NCBI GenBank assembly: GCA_017521345.1
Contig: JAFXCU010000086.1
Location: 1 to 17,227 of the forward strand
DNA length: 17,227 nucleotides
DNA from: Ruminiclostridium sp.
GTDB taxonomy: Bacteria; Bacillota_A; Clostridia; Oscillospirales; Oscillospiraceae
Direction of reading: 5' to 3'
Shown here piece after piece: positions 8,445 through 15,367 of this stretch (its first letter is position 1; each line of letters starts with the position of its first letter). The translations under genes and the position numbers were made by a program. The notes beneath the pieces are model-generated. The model saw only the letters and a list, made by a program, of their open reading frames with translations. It had not been told where the DNA came from and ran no database searches.

Positions 8445-9318
8445 CGGCTCGGATGAGTTTGATCTTGTCCCACAGGGTGAAGAGGATGCCCACCCAGATG
8501 ATGATGAAGGCAATGAGTCGGTGATGGTCCAGGGGCTCGCCCATGTACAGGCCTACCAGGAACTGGAGGGTGGGGTTGATGTACATGAGGATGCCGGTGA
8601 AGTAGTAGGGGATGACCTTTACGCCCATGTTGAACAGGAGCAGGGGGATGGAGGTCACCAGACCGCAGGCGGGAAGCAGCCAGAAGGAGCAGCCCCCCAT
8701 GACATTCTCAAAGCCCCCCACTTGACTGCTCCACCACCAGCAGAAGGCCAGGGCCAGGGGGGTCATGAGCAGGGTCTCCATAAAGAGGGAGGTGTGGGCG
8801 GTAAGCTTCAGGTCCTTCTTCACCGCCCCGTAGATGGCAAAGGGGACCACGATGGCCAGGGCCAGAACAGGGATCGTTCCGGTCATGATGAGCAGGTAGA
8901 GGATGCCCGCCGCCGCAAAGGCAAAGGTGAGCCACTCCCCCCGGGTGGGCCGCTCCCGGAAGACCAGGAAGCCGATGAGGGCCACCACCACCGGCTGGAT
9001 AAAGTAGCCCATGCTGGCGTCCAGCACGTGGCCGGAGTTCACCGCATAGATGTACAGCCCCCAGTTCACCGTGATAAACACGCCGCTGGCCAGGCTCCGC
9101 CAGAAGGTTGGCTTGTCCTTGAAGGCAAACTTCACCTCGCCCCATCCACGGACCAGCACCAGGTAGATGCCCATGATGACCAGGGACCAGATGATGCGCT
9201 GGGCCAGGATGTAGACCGAGTTCACCGGGGCCAACAGGGTCCAGAACCCCGGCAGCAGGCCCCACAGGACGTAAGACCCCAGGACGGTCAAAAAGCCCCT
9301 CTTTTTCTTTCCTTCCAC
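8422..9318 (-). CDS. rarD: RarD/EamA-family permease
   Basis: Integral inner-membrane protein of the drug/metabolite transporter superfamily, RarD subfamily. The substrate is unknown. About ten hydrophobic helices are visible from FLTVLGSYVLWGLLPGFW to LIAFIIIWVGILFTLWDKIKL, with the RarD-typical segments PVNSVYILAQRIIWS, NWGLYIYAVNSGHVLDASMGYFI, VVPFAIYGAVKK and YINPTLQFLVGL. I place the start at GTG 9318 (298 residues): GGAGGA (9331-9326) is 7 nt upstream. The longer ATG at 9342 lies at the predicted transcription start and has no ribosome-binding site. It is convergent with thiC, so it is not part of the TPP-controlled operon; a role in thiamin transport is not indicated. Confidence 0.9.
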   Translation of the reverse strand: MEGKKKRGFLTVLGSYVLWGLLPGFWTLLAPVNSVYILAQRIIWSLVIMGIYLVLVRGWGEVKFAFKDKPTFWRSLASGVFITVNWGLYIYAVNSGHVLDASMGYFIQPVVVALIGFLVFRERPTRGEWLTFAFAAAGILYLLIMTGTIPVLALAIVVPFAIYGAVKKDLKLTAHTSLFMETLLMTPLALAFCWWWSSQVGGFENVMGGCSFWLLPACGLVTSIPLLLFNMGVKVIPYYFTGILMYINPTLQFLVGLYMGEPLDHHRLIAFIIIWVGILFTLWDKIKLIRAEKKNSLA

Positions 9319-9348
9319 GACACATTCCTCCAAAATTCTCATGGAGTT

Positions 9349-9378
9349 ATCTTATCCCCCAAAAAGGCTGTGTGTCAA
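9349..9378 (-). promoter_or_regulatory. rarD promoter
   Basis: On the minus strand, consensus TTGACA (9378-9373), an 18-nt spacer and TAAGAT (9354-9349, 4 of 6). The predicted start, near 9342, leaves a short leader with the ribosome-binding site at 9331-9326. Confidence 0.65.
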
Positions 9379-9403
9379 TAGAAAATCCCCTGTAAAACAA
9401 CAG

Positions 9404-9432
9404 TTGCCACCACCCCTCTTCTTTGATATAAT
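9404..9432 (+). promoter_or_regulatory. strong extended -10 promoter of the OYE-type gene
   Basis: TTGCCA (9404-9409), a 17-nt spacer and perfect TATAAT (9427-9432) preceded by TGA, giving an extended TGN -10. It is one of the best promoter matches in the window, and divergent from the rarD promoter about 25 nt away. Confidence 0.88.
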
Positions 9433-9494
9433 GAATGACAAGCGAAAAATCCCCAGAGGATAACCCAATATGACAACAAAGGAGAACGATACCA

Positions 9495-10592
9495 ATGGCA
9501 TCTAAACTCTTTACTCCCGGCAAGATCGGCACCCTGGAACTGCCCAATCGCCTGATCCGTTCCGCCACCCAGGATCCCTTCGGCCGCCGCGACGGCACCT
9601 GCGCTCCTGAGCAGGTGGCTCTGTACGGCGAAGTGGCCCAGAGCGGCGTGGGCGCCATCATCACCGCTTACAGCTACATCTCCACCGAGTCCCGCTCCAC
9701 CGGCATCCAGGTTGGCTTCGCCACCGAGGAGCAGCGCGCTTCCCAGAAGGAAGTTCTGGACGCAGTCCACGCCAAGGGCGGCCGCCTGATCCTCCAGATC
9801 ATGCACGCCGGCATGAACATCTTCATGCCCGAAAAGCGCGTGGAGGGCGGCAAGATCTTCGCTCCCTCCGGCGGCATGAAGGGCGCCAACGAGATGGATA
9901 CCACCGAGATCACCATGGCCGACATGGACAAGATCTGCGCTGACTTCGTAGACGCCGCTGTCACCGCCAAGGCCATGGGCTTTGACGGCGTTCAGCTCCA
10001 CTGTGCTCACGGCTACCTGCTGAGCCAGTTCCTGGACCCCAACTCCAACCTGCGCACCGACGACTTCGGCGGCTCTGCTGAGAACCGTATGCGCTTCCCC
10101 GCCCGCTGCCTGACCGCCATCCGCGAGGCTGTTGGCCCTGAGTTCCCCGTCCTGGTGAAGGTCAACACCAACTGCGCCGGCGAGGCCAACGAAGCCTATG
10201 GCGAGGACATCGTCTACTACTGCAAGCAGTTTGAAGCTCTGGGCGCTGACGCCATCGAGCTGTCCGGCTACAACTGGCTGGGCCTGGGCAAGAAGAAGGT
10301 CCCCACCTTCTACCTGGAGCGTGCCTCCCAGATCGCCAAGGAAGTGAAGATCCCCACCATCCTGGTTGGCGGCATCCGCAACATGGAGCAGGTGGACCAG
10401 ATCCTGGTTGCCGGCATCGAGTTCGTCTCCGCTTCCCGTCCCTTCATCTGCCAGCCCGACTTCTACAACGTCCTGGAGAAGGGCGAGGAGTCCAAGTGCA
10501 TCGGCTGCACCAAGTGCCTGGGCAACATCTGGACCAAGGAAGGCCGCCGCTGCGTGACCCACGAAATTCCTGAAGGGTTTCCCAAAGACTGA
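9495..10592 (+). CDS. single-domain Old Yellow Enzyme-family NADH:flavin oxidoreductase
   Basis: FMN-dependent TIM-barrel ene-reductase family (COG1902-like); the physiological substrate cannot be told. The protein has 365 residues, so it lacks the C-terminal FAD/NAD(P) domain of 2,4-dienoyl-CoA reductases. Signatures are FTPGKIGTLELPNRLIRSAT (start), RLILQIMHAG (97-106), GFDGVQLHCAHGYLLSQFL with the substrate-binding His169 and His172 and Tyr174, DDFGGSAENRMRF, and ILVGGIRN before the phosphate-binding end. A C-terminal cluster CIGCTKC plus a later cysteine (335, 338, 341, 353) may hold a [4Fe-4S] cluster. AAAGGAGA precedes the ATG. All its arginine codons are CGC/CGT, unlike the CGG-rich neighbours, and it has its own promoter and terminator: probably a highly expressed monocistronic gene. 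Confidence 0.9.
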   Translation: MASKLFTPGKIGTLELPNRLIRSATQDPFGRRDGTCAPEQVALYGEVAQSGVGAIITAYSYISTESRSTGIQVGFATEEQRASQKEVLDAVHAKGGRLILQIMHAGMNIFMPEKRVEGGKIFAPSGGMKGANEMDTTEITMADMDKICADFVDAAVTAKAMGFDGVQLHCAHGYLLSQFLDPNSNLRTDDFGGSAENRMRFPARCLTAIREAVGPEFPVLVKVNTNCAGEANEAYGEDIVYYCKQFEALGADAIELSGYNWLGLGKKKVPTFYLERASQIAKEVKIPTILVGGIRNMEQVDQILVAGIEFVSASRPFICQPDFYNVLEKGEESKCIGCTKCLGNIWTKEGRRCVTHEIPEGFPKD

Positions 10593-10620
10593 TCTTCATA
10601 AGTCCCATATTTGACCCTGA

Positions 10621-10652
10621 CCGCCGGAGAAGTTTTTCTCCGGCGGTTTTTT
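10621..10652 (+). terminator. intrinsic terminator after the OYE-type gene
   Basis: CCGCCGGAGA (10621-10630) pairs with TCTCCGGCGG (10637-10646), plus one inner A-T pair, followed by six T. The stem begins 28 nt past the stop codon. Confidence 0.95.
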
Positions 10653-10669
10653 CGTGCACCTCTTGGATG

Positions 10670-10675
10670 TATAAT
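10670..10675 (+). promoter_or_regulatory. candidate -10 box of the radical SAM/TIGR03915 unit
   Basis: A perfect TATAAT at 10670-10675, 38 nt before the GTG start. The -35 position falls in the T-run of the preceding terminator (10647-10652) and does not match consensus, so the promoter is tentative. Confidence 0.45.
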
Positions 10676-10712
10676 AATCGTACATTCGTTCGATTCTTTG
10701 GAGGTGACCCCC

Positions 10713-11966
10713 GTGACCATTGCTGAAAAGCTCCAGATCCTCACCGATGCCGCCAAGTACGACGTGGCCTGCACCTCCAGCGGGGGAGATCGCCGGGGCG
10801 GACAGCTGGGCAAAACCATAGCCGCCGGGTGCTGTCACTCCTTCTCTGCCGACGGCCGGTGCATCACCCTGCTGAAGGTCCTCCTCACCAATGTCTGCTG
10901 CTACGACTGCCGCTACTGCGTGAACCGCACCTCCAACGACCTTCCTCGAGCCATGTTCACCCCCCGGGAGCTGGCCGACCTGACCATCGACTTCTATCGG
11001 CGGAACTACATCGAGGGCCTCTTCCTCAGCTCTGCCGTGGTCCGCAGCCCGGACTACACCACAGAGCTCATGGTCAAGACCCTCACCATCCTGCGGGAGG
11101 AGTATGGCTTCACCGGCTACATCCACGCCAAGGCCATTCCCGGAGCGGACCCCCTTCTCACCCACCGGCTGGGCTGTCTGGCCGACCGCCTTTCGGTGAA
11201 CATCGAGCTGCCCTCCTCCCAAAGCCTGGCCCTGCTGGCCCCGGACAAGAAAAAGGACGACATCTTCCGGCCCATGGCCCAGATCCGGGAGGGCATCCTC
11301 CAGACCAAGGCGGACAAGCTAAGGTACCGCCACACCCCGGCCTTCGCCCCGGCGGGCCAGTCCACCCAGATGATCGTGGGGGCCTCGGACGAGACCGACT
11401 ACCACATCCTCAAGCTCTCCGAGGGGATGTACCAGAAATACGCCCTGAAACGGGTCTTCTTCTCGGCCTATATCCCCGTGGCGGACAGCCCCCTCCTCCC
11501 CTCTCCCCTGGAATTCAAGCCCCCTCTGCTCCGGGAGCATCGGCTGTACCAGTCCGACTGGCTCCTGCGTTTCTACCACTTCCAGGCTGACGAGATCCTC
11601 TCTCCCGACCAGCCCAACCTGAACCCCCTCCTGGACCCCAAATGCAACTGGGCCATGAACCACCTGGACCGGTTCCCCGTGGAGGTGAACACCGCCGACT
11701 ATCGGACCCTCCTGCGGGTGCCGGGCATCGGGGTGGTGGGAGCCCGTAAGATCCTGTCCGCCCGCCGCTGGCGGGCCCTGGACGAGGACGCCCTGAAACG
11801 GCTGGGCATCGTCATGAAGCGGGCCCAGTACTTCCTCACCTGCTCCGGTCGGATGACCCCTGCCCTGCGGTCCAAACCGGAGAACGTCCTCCGGGCCCTC
11901 ACCGCATTAGAGGCGCCGGCCATTGCCCCCCAGTATGAACAGCTATCCCTCTTCCCTTCGGCCTGA
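10713..11966 (+). CDS. putative DNA modification/repair radical SAM protein (TIGR03916-like)
   Basis: Resembles the family named for linkage to uracil-DNA glycosylase-like genes; the reaction is unknown. The protein has 417 residues from GTG 10713, chosen because GGAGGTGA (10700-10707) is 5 nt upstream. The longer open frame runs back through the preceding terminator. The radical SAM motif is CCYDCRYC (Cys62, 66, 69) in LLTNVCCYDCRYCVNRTSND; Cys20 and Cys40-41 are extra cysteines ahead of it. A helix-hairpin-helix DNA-binding motif, LLRVPGIGVVGARKI, lies at about 333-347. The protein ends YEQLSLFPSA, where QLSLF (410-414) matches the consensus beta-sliding-clamp motif QL(S/D)LF. It lies 22 nt before the TIGR03915-type partner, in the usual pairing. 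Confidence 0.9.
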   Translation: MTIAEKLQILTDAAKYDVACTSSGGDRRGGQLGKTIAAGCCHSFSADGRCITLLKVLLTNVCCYDCRYCVNRTSNDLPRAMFTPRELADLTIDFYRRNYIEGLFLSSAVVRSPDYTTELMVKTLTILREEYGFTGYIHAKAIPGADPLLTHRLGCLADRLSVNIELPSSQSLALLAPDKKKDDIFRPMAQIREGILQTKADKLRYRHTPAFAPAGQSTQMIVGASDETDYHILKLSEGMYQKYALKRVFFSAYIPVADSPLLPSPLEFKPPLLREHRLYQSDWLLRFYHFQADEILSPDQPNLNPLLDPKCNWAMNHLDRFPVEVNTADYRTLLRVPGIGVVGARKILSARRWRALDEDALKRLGIVMKRAQYFLTCSGRMTPALRSKPENVLRALTALEAPAIAPQYEQLSLFPSA

Positions 11967-11988
11967 CCATTTGAAAGGAGCGACCACT

Positions 11989-12744
11989 ATGTCCACCTGG
12001 CCCCAGTGTACCCTGGCCTACGACGGCACCTTCTCCGGCTTCCTCACCTGCGTAGGGGACAGCTTCCGCCGGAAGGAATACCCCTTCTACTTTCTGACTC
12101 CAGGCAACCGCCAGTTCTCCCTGTACCCCCTGCGGGAGATCATCACCGACCCTCACCTGGCCCGCCAGGTCTACCAGGCCCTGGAAAAGGAGGTCTCCGA
12201 GTCCTTCCGCCGCATGATGACCTATGCGTTCCTCACCGACCTGCCCCAAAAGGAACGGCATATGTTTGACCTGATCTATCTGGCCTTCACCCACACCCTT
12301 CCCCAGGATGTCACCGACCCACGGATCCTCATCCTGAACCGGGCCATCCACCATCTGAACCACGAGGCCCACCAGTATAAGGGCTTCGTCCGGTTCGCCG
12401 ACTACCACGGGGTCCTGGTGGGGCAGATCACCCCCAAGAACCGGGTCCTTCCCCTTCTGCGCCCTCACTTCTGCCAGCGGCTCCCCAACGAGGCTTTCCT
12501 CCTCCACGACAAGACCCACAAGGAGGCCCTCTTCTATGCCGGGGGCAAGTGGAAGATCCGGCCTGTGGACCACCTGGACCTGGACAAGCCCGACCAGGCT
12601 GAATTGGAATGCCAAGCATTATGGCGAAAATTTTATAACACCATCGCCATCCCCTCCCGGTACAACCCCAAGTGCCGCCAGACCCACATGCCCAAGAAAT
12701 TCTGGTCGGATCTCACAGAATTTCAGTCGGATGAACCTGCCTGA
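11989..12744 (+). CDS. TIGR03915/DUF4130-family putative DNA metabolism protein
   Basis: A 251-residue protein of the family that accompanies the radical SAM protein encoded just upstream. In other genomes it is found linked or fused to a uracil-DNA glycosylase domain; no such domain is present here. Family signatures: YDGTFSGFLTCVGDSF near the N-terminus, HEAHQYKGFVRF in the middle, LRPHFCQRLPNEAFLLHDKTHKEALFY, and the C-terminal block LWRKFYNTIAIPSRYNPKCRQTHMPKKFW. The ATG at 11989 has GAAAGGAG (11973-11980) upstream; an in-frame ATG at 11923 lies within the preceding gene. The biochemical activity is unknown; a role in recognising or processing modified bases is an inference from context. 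Confidence 0.88.
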   Translation: MSTWPQCTLAYDGTFSGFLTCVGDSFRRKEYPFYFLTPGNRQFSLYPLREIITDPHLARQVYQALEKEVSESFRRMMTYAFLTDLPQKERHMFDLIYLAFTHTLPQDVTDPRILILNRAIHHLNHEAHQYKGFVRFADYHGVLVGQITPKNRVLPLLRPHFCQRLPNEAFLLHDKTHKEALFYAGGKWKIRPVDHLDLDKPDQAELECQALWRKFYNTIAIPSRYNPKCRQTHMPKKFWSDLTEFQSDEPA

Positions 12745-12759
12745 ATTGCCCTACAGCCG

Positions 12760-12788
12760 TTGATTCCTGCCTAAGATTTCGATATAAT
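12760..12788 (+). promoter_or_regulatory. promoter of the flavodoxin-ferredoxin gene
   Basis: TTGATT (12760-12765), a 17-nt spacer and perfect TATAAT (12783-12788). It lies just after the TIGR03915-type gene, with no terminator in between, so this gene can be transcribed alone or by readthrough. Confidence 0.75.
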
Positions 12789-12822
12789 AAAGGTAACAAA
12801 TCCTGGGAAGGGAGCCACTGCC

Positions 12823-13581
12823 ATGACCTACGAGATCCTCTTCAGCCCCACCGGCGGCACCATGAAAACCGCAAACCTGCTCACCAAAGAATTTTCTGCC
12901 GACGTCCGGGTGGTGGACCTGATGGACCGAAAGGCCGACTTTGCAGCCCTTCCCTTCACCAAGGAGGACCTCTGTATCGTGGCTGTGCCCTCCTTCGGGG
13001 GCCGGGTCCCTGTCCCGGCCGTCCAGCGTCTGTCCCGGATGCATGGCAACGGGGCCAAAGCCATCCTCATGGCGGTCTTCGGCAACCGGGCCATGGACGA
13101 CACCCTCCTGGAGCTGAAGGAGGTCCTCACCCGGGCTGGCTTCCGCCCTGTGGCCGCCCTGGACGCGGTGGCCCAGCACTCCATCATGCCCCAGTTCGGC
13201 GCTGGCCGTCCCGATAGCCGGGACCACCACCAGCTGGTGGACTTCGCTGGACAGATCAAGGAAAAGCTGGCCGCCAATCATTTCGACGACCTGCCCGTCC
13301 CCGGTAAAACCCCTTACCGCCCCTACAACGGCATCCCCATGAAGCCCAAGGCCGACCACGGCTGTGTCCGCTGCGGACACTGCGCCCGTCACTGCCCCGT
13401 TGGGGCCATCCCCGAGGACGCCCCCAACCAGACCAACACCAAGGCCTGCATCTCCTGCATGGCCTGCACGGCCTTTTGCCCCCAGCGGGCCCGGAAGGTC
13501 AGCCCCCTGGTCCTGATCCCCGCAGGCCTGGCCATGCGGAAATCCTGTGGCGGCCGAAAGCCCAACAAATTGTACCTGTAA
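12823..13581 (+). CDS. EFR1-type flavodoxin/2x[4Fe-4S] ferredoxin fusion
   Basis: A soluble electron-transfer protein of 252 residues. The N-terminal flavodoxin-like domain has the FMN phosphate loop FSPTGGTMKTA (7-17) and CIVAVPSFGGRVP. The C-terminal domain carries two Cx2Cx2Cx3CP [4Fe-4S] motifs: cysteines 181, 184, 187, 191 (CVRCGHCARHCP) and 209, 212, 215, 219 (CISCMACTAFCP). AAGGGAG precedes the ATG. It follows the radical SAM unit on the same strand with its own promoter; supplying electrons to the neighbouring radical SAM enzyme is a plausible but untested inference. The partner reductase is not in the window. Confidence 0.9.
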   Translation: MTYEILFSPTGGTMKTANLLTKEFSADVRVVDLMDRKADFAALPFTKEDLCIVAVPSFGGRVPVPAVQRLSRMHGNGAKAILMAVFGNRAMDDTLLELKEVLTRAGFRPVAALDAVAQHSIMPQFGAGRPDSRDHHQLVDFAGQIKEKLAANHFDDLPVPGKTPYRPYNGIPMKPKADHGCVRCGHCARHCPVGAIPEDAPNQTNTKACISCMACTAFCPQRARKVSPLVLIPAGLAMRKSCGGRKPNKLYL

Positions 13582-13585
13582 AGTC

Positions 13586-13622
13586 AAAGCGCAGAGCGGA
13601 AAACCGCTCTGCGCTTTATTTT
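13586..13622 (+). terminator. intrinsic terminator after the flavodoxin-ferredoxin gene
   Basis: A perfect 14-bp stem (13586-13599 with 13604-13617) around an AAAA loop, then ATTTTG. It may also stop the convergent anti-sigma gene from the other side, though the minus-strand T-tract is short. Confidence 0.92.
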
Positions 13623-13629
13623 GTTTCAT

Positions 13630-14700
13630 TCACTGATAGATGGGGAAATCTTTCAGGAAGATCCCGTTCACCGCCGGAACGTAATATGCCCCATAGGTCT
13701 TCAGTCCCTCTGCCTTTTCCGACGGGTCCCCAGTCAGCTCCACCCAGAACCGATAGTAGGGCTGGAAGGTCGGGCAGATGTTTCCCGTCACGTAGATCAA
13801 TTCTTCTTTGGCGATGACCGCCTGGTCCAACATACCGTACTCAGGGGGCACAGAAGTAAGATAGTCTCCCGCCAGAAGCAGGTCCCGGGCCTCCTCCAGG
13901 GAGATGATACCGTAGTCCCCCAACTTCTCGGCCGCCTGGAGGTGGTCTCCCCACCGGACCAGCCACACTTTGCCCTCCTCGTTTTGGGCAAAGTCGGCCT
14001 GGGCGAAATTGTAGTGGAGGATGGCCTCGGTCAGGTTCTCTCCCTCCTGCCAGGCACCAATATGGCGGTTGGCCTCCCCGGCAAAGGTATAGTCCGTCCA
14101 AGAGGACTCCACGGTGTACCCCACCAGCCTTTGGGCTGCTTCCATGGTCCAGGGCTGGCTGAACTCCACGGTGATCCCGCCGTCTCCAAAGACCCGGATG
14201 GTACCCCGATCGGTCTCCGCCGTCAGCCTGTAGGACAGATCCCCTTCCAGAGCCGACTCATAAGATTTGGAAGTGATAGACGTCCCCATTCTCTCCGCCG
14301 TCTCCTGAGCCAGGTCCAGGAGTTCCCGGTCGCTTAACCAGGCTGGAGCTCCGGCGCCATCGGTAAAGGCCAGATTCTGATAAACCGGCAGAGTCTCCAG
14401 CTGGGTCTCCGGCGTCCAGGGGTTGGTCTGGGACAGTTCCTGGATATCATAGACCATCACGGCCTCAAACCCCATGCCCTCCCAGACGAGCTGCGCCTCC
14501 AGCAAGGGCAGGGTCTCTTCTCCGGGCAGATCCTCCCCGGTGCCGTAACCGACGAGGTATCCTCCCAGGCAGACCAAGACCAGACAGGCCGCCGCCAGGA
14601 TCGGCCAGCTTCTTCGCTTTCTGGGCTGAGACTCCAGGGCCTCCCGGATGTACTGATCCTTCACCAGGCCCAGAGCTTCAGAGATCTTCTCCCCTCTCAT
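13630..14700 (-). CDS. single-pass membrane protein, probable anti-sigma factor
   Basis: A 356-residue protein. A cytoplasmic N-terminus of about 30 residues (MRGEKISEALGLVKDQYIRE...) with a basic RKRR stretch precedes one transmembrane helix at about 31-52 (SWPILAAACLVLVCLGGYLVGYG). The remaining roughly 300 residues would be extracytoplasmic, and I recognise no domain in them. Its ATG overlaps the sigma factor's stop by 4 nt (ATGA at 14700-14697), so the pair is translationally coupled. From topology and coupling I infer that it holds the ECF sigma factor at the membrane and senses an external signal; no zinc-binding HxxxCxxC anti-sigma motif is seen. A longer frame upstream of 14700 is excluded because it would read through the sigma gene. 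Confidence 0.8.
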   Translation of the reverse strand: MRGEKISEALGLVKDQYIREALESQPRKRRSWPILAAACLVLVCLGGYLVGYGTGEDLPGEETLPLLEAQLVWEGMGFEAVMVYDIQELSQTNPWTPETQLETLPVYQNLAFTDGAGAPAWLSDRELLDLAQETAERMGTSITSKSYESALEGDLSYRLTAETDRGTIRVFGDGGITVEFSQPWTMEAAQRLVGYTVESSWTDYTFAGEANRHIGAWQEGENLTEAILHYNFAQADFAQNEEGKVWLVRWGDHLQAAEKLGDYGIISLEEARDLLLAGDYLTSVPPEYGMLDQAVIAKEELIYVTGNICPTFQPYYRFWVELTGDPSEKAEGLKTYGAYYVPAVNGIFLKDFPIYQ

Positions 14701-15254
14701 ACTGCCACACCCCTCTCCTCCAAATAGTTCCGAAGCTTCTTCCGCAGGCGGGTGAGCCGCACGGAGGCATTCTTTTCTGTGATGCCCACCTTCTCCCCTG
14801 CCTGACAGAGGGTGTCTCCAAACCAGTACCTCCGCAGAAAGAGGACCCGGTCCCGAACGGAAAGACCTGCCAGAAAGCGGTCCAGATGGTCCGCCAGTTC
14901 CCTGGCCTCCAGAGCCTCTTCCGGCCCACCGGCACCGGGGATACATCCCTCCAGTTCCTCCAGAGCAAGATCGTACCGACCGTTCCGCTTGGCCGCCCGA
15001 TTGGCGTGGTACCGCTTGATGGATAGGTTTCGGACGATCCGGCACAGGTAGGTCACCAGAGGGTCTGGCCGCTGGGGCGGCACCGTGTTCCACACCCCCA
15101 GATAGCCGTCGTTGACACACTCCTCGGCATCTCGGCGGTCCCCCAGGATCTGGTGGGACAGACTGTGGCAGACCGCCCCGTACTTTTTCGCCAAATGACC
15201 GATAGCCTCCTCCGACCGCTGAAAAAACAGGGCGATGATCTTCTCGTCCTCCAT
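14697..15254 (-). CDS. ECF-family RNA polymerase sigma factor
   Basis: A 185-residue sigma-70 family protein with only regions 2 and 4. Region 2 spans about 24-84 and includes LGDRRDAEECVNDGYLGVWNTVPP and YLCRIVRNLSIKRYHANRAAKR, the -10 recognition and core-binding part. Region 4 at about 130-180 has LSVRDRVLFLRRYW and the helix-turn-helix GEKVGITEKNASVRLTRLRKKLRNYLEE. GAAAGGAGGG (15270-15261) lies 6 nt before the ATG. The next gene downstream is the coupled probable anti-sigma factor. The upstream methyltransferase is separated by a good terminator, so this gene must have its own promoter within about 70 nt; I could not identify a convincing one. Confidence 0.93.
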   Translation of the reverse strand: MEDEKIIALFFQRSEEAIGHLAKKYGAVCHSLSHQILGDRRDAEECVNDGYLGVWNTVPPQRPDPLVTYLCRIVRNLSIKRYHANRAAKRNGRYDLALEELEGCIPGAGGPEEALEARELADHLDRFLAGLSVRDRVLFLRRYWFGDTLCQAGEKVGITEKNASVRLTRLRKKLRNYLEERGVAV

Positions 15255-15322
15255 GGGCTTCCCTCCTTTCTGTCTCTACTGATATACTCCGCTTTTTCCC
15301 CTCCATACTACACGTTTTCTGT

Positions 15323-15358
15323 AAAAAAGAAAAGGGACCGCCGAAACGATCCCTTTTC
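15323..15358 (-). terminator. intrinsic terminator after the RNA methyltransferase
   Basis: On the minus strand a 12-bp stem (15358-15347 with 15340-15329, one G-U pair), a TTTCGG loop and six T (15328-15323). It starts 10 nt past the methyltransferase stop codon. Confidence 0.9.
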
Positions 15359-15367
15359 AATATGGAT

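Noticed and set aside
14701..15360. An upstream extension of the anti-sigma frame, giving 576 codons
   Set aside because: It would run through the whole sigma gene in another frame and the terminator beyond; the extension is arginine/glycine-rich nonsense. The ATG at 14700 coupled to the sigma stop is the real start.
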